Below are positions 63,824 to 64,000 of a DNA stretch of 64,000 bases, in pieces. Numbering within the stretch: position 1 is the stretch's first letter; every line of letters begins with the position of its first letter. Made by a program: the position numbers and the translations under genes. The notes below the pieces were generated by a model. That model saw nothing but the letters and a program-made list of their open reading frames with translations, was not told the origin of the DNA and did not search any database. Source of the stretch: Fuerstiella sp. (GTDB taxonomy: Bacteria > Planctomycetota > Planctomycetia > Planctomycetales > Planctomycetaceae); NCBI GenBank assembly GCA_022447225.1, contig JAKVAZ010000008.1, positions 1 to 64,000 of the forward strand, given 5' to 3'.

Positions 63824-64000
63824 GTGCGGATCGCCATGAAGTTAATCATCCTGTACGTCATTTCGTGTCTCACACTGGGCACATTGAACGTGCTGGCATT
63901 GGCACAGTCGGGTGACACGTATCGATCCTGGTCACTCCGGTATGTGGAAGCGTCTGAAGTTCAGCGCATGCTTGCCGACCTGACCGACGACGCCGCAAAT
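63824..64000 (+). CDS. Start of a secreted protein, possibly secretin-like (3' end outside window)
   Basis: The frame is open to the window end. From GTG 63824 the product begins MRIAMKLIILYVISCL, a signal peptide that ends near LALAQSG; the ATG at 63836 is an alternative. The mature part visible, YRSWSLRYVEASEVQRMLAD, resembles the N-domain of secretin/type II secretion proteins and related planctomycete proteins in which Y/F-x-L-R-Y-V-x-A-x-E-V repeats occur. Only about 35 mature residues are visible, so the identification is tentative. Confidence 0.6.
   Translation, partial: MRIAMKLIILYVISCLTLGTLNVLALAQSGDTYRSWSLRYVEASEVQRMLADLTDDAAN

Noticed and set aside
1-64000. CRISPR arrays, tRNA/rRNA genes, transposases
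   Set aside because: No regularly spaced direct repeats, no tRNA T-loop motif in a cloverleaf context and no transposase domain were recognised on reading; a tRNAscan or IS search could still find something that I missed.

Overview
The window looks like a planctomycete chromosome (Planctomycetota). The strongest reasons are two sets of genes that are nearly diagnostic of that phylum: a DUF1592-type multi-domain protein with CxxCH motifs followed by a DUF1552 protein (9054-4799, minus strand), and a DUF1549/DUF1553 (PSCyt2/PSD1) protein followed by a DUF1501 protein (33667-29938, minus strand). Other support comes from membrane-bound Ser/Thr kinases, an FHA protein, several secreted sialidase-like and alpha-barrel proteins, long intergenic gaps, few tight operons and many GTG/TTG starts. 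No rRNA, tRNA, CRISPR array or transposase was recognised. The genus cannot be decided from this window.

Layout. 1-1102: two small membrane proteins, the first cut by the window edge. 1423-11666: mostly minus-strand secreted or periplasmic proteins (lactonase-like propeller, alpha-barrel protein, DUF1552/DUF1592 pair, esterase) and an MFS transporter. 11859-15672: an alpha-barrel protein converging on a double metallo-beta-lactamase-fold protein, then a free-standing CopZ-type zinc/[2Fe-2S] protein. 16116-26484: a surface-polysaccharide region with two methyltransferases, an NKWYS-type (PF10364) sulfotransferase-like protein, three glycosyltransferases, a prenyltransferase-like toroid protein containing a G9 tract, and a decayed AlgJ/AlgX-like acetyltransferase. 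26670-35127: two sialidase-like propellers, a Tat-exported TIM-barrel protein and the second planctomycete cytochrome/DUF1501 pair. 35293-44405: a PAS-GAF-receiver protein, a small secreted protein, deoC, an FHA - Ser/Thr kinase - membrane protein series, and a secreted coiled-coil protein. 45242-48013: a DASS-type transporter with an M29 aminopeptidase. 48235-52295: glycosyltransferase, asparagine synthase and lipase. 52434-57797: a divergent cluster of three membrane-fusion proteins, one carrying cytoplasmic GAF domains and one fused to an M50 protease. 57875-60216: a DhnA-type aldolase divergent from a PfkB kinase. 60628-62238: a membrane Ser/Thr kinase. 62435-63178: a YggS-type PLP protein. 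63366-63553: a possible small RNA with a perfect terminator. 63824-end: the start of a secreted, possibly secretin-like protein.

How the genes may work together (inference). Nucleotide-sugar glycosyltransferases, AsnB-type amidation, methylation, sulfation and (formerly) O-acetylation point to building and decorating a surface polysaccharide. The sialidase-like, lactonase, alpha-barrel and cytochrome/DUF proteins fit the breakdown of external glycans. The most unusual assembly is the 52434-57797 cluster, which has adaptor proteins of efflux or secretion systems and an intramembrane protease but no visible ABC exporter or outer-membrane channel.
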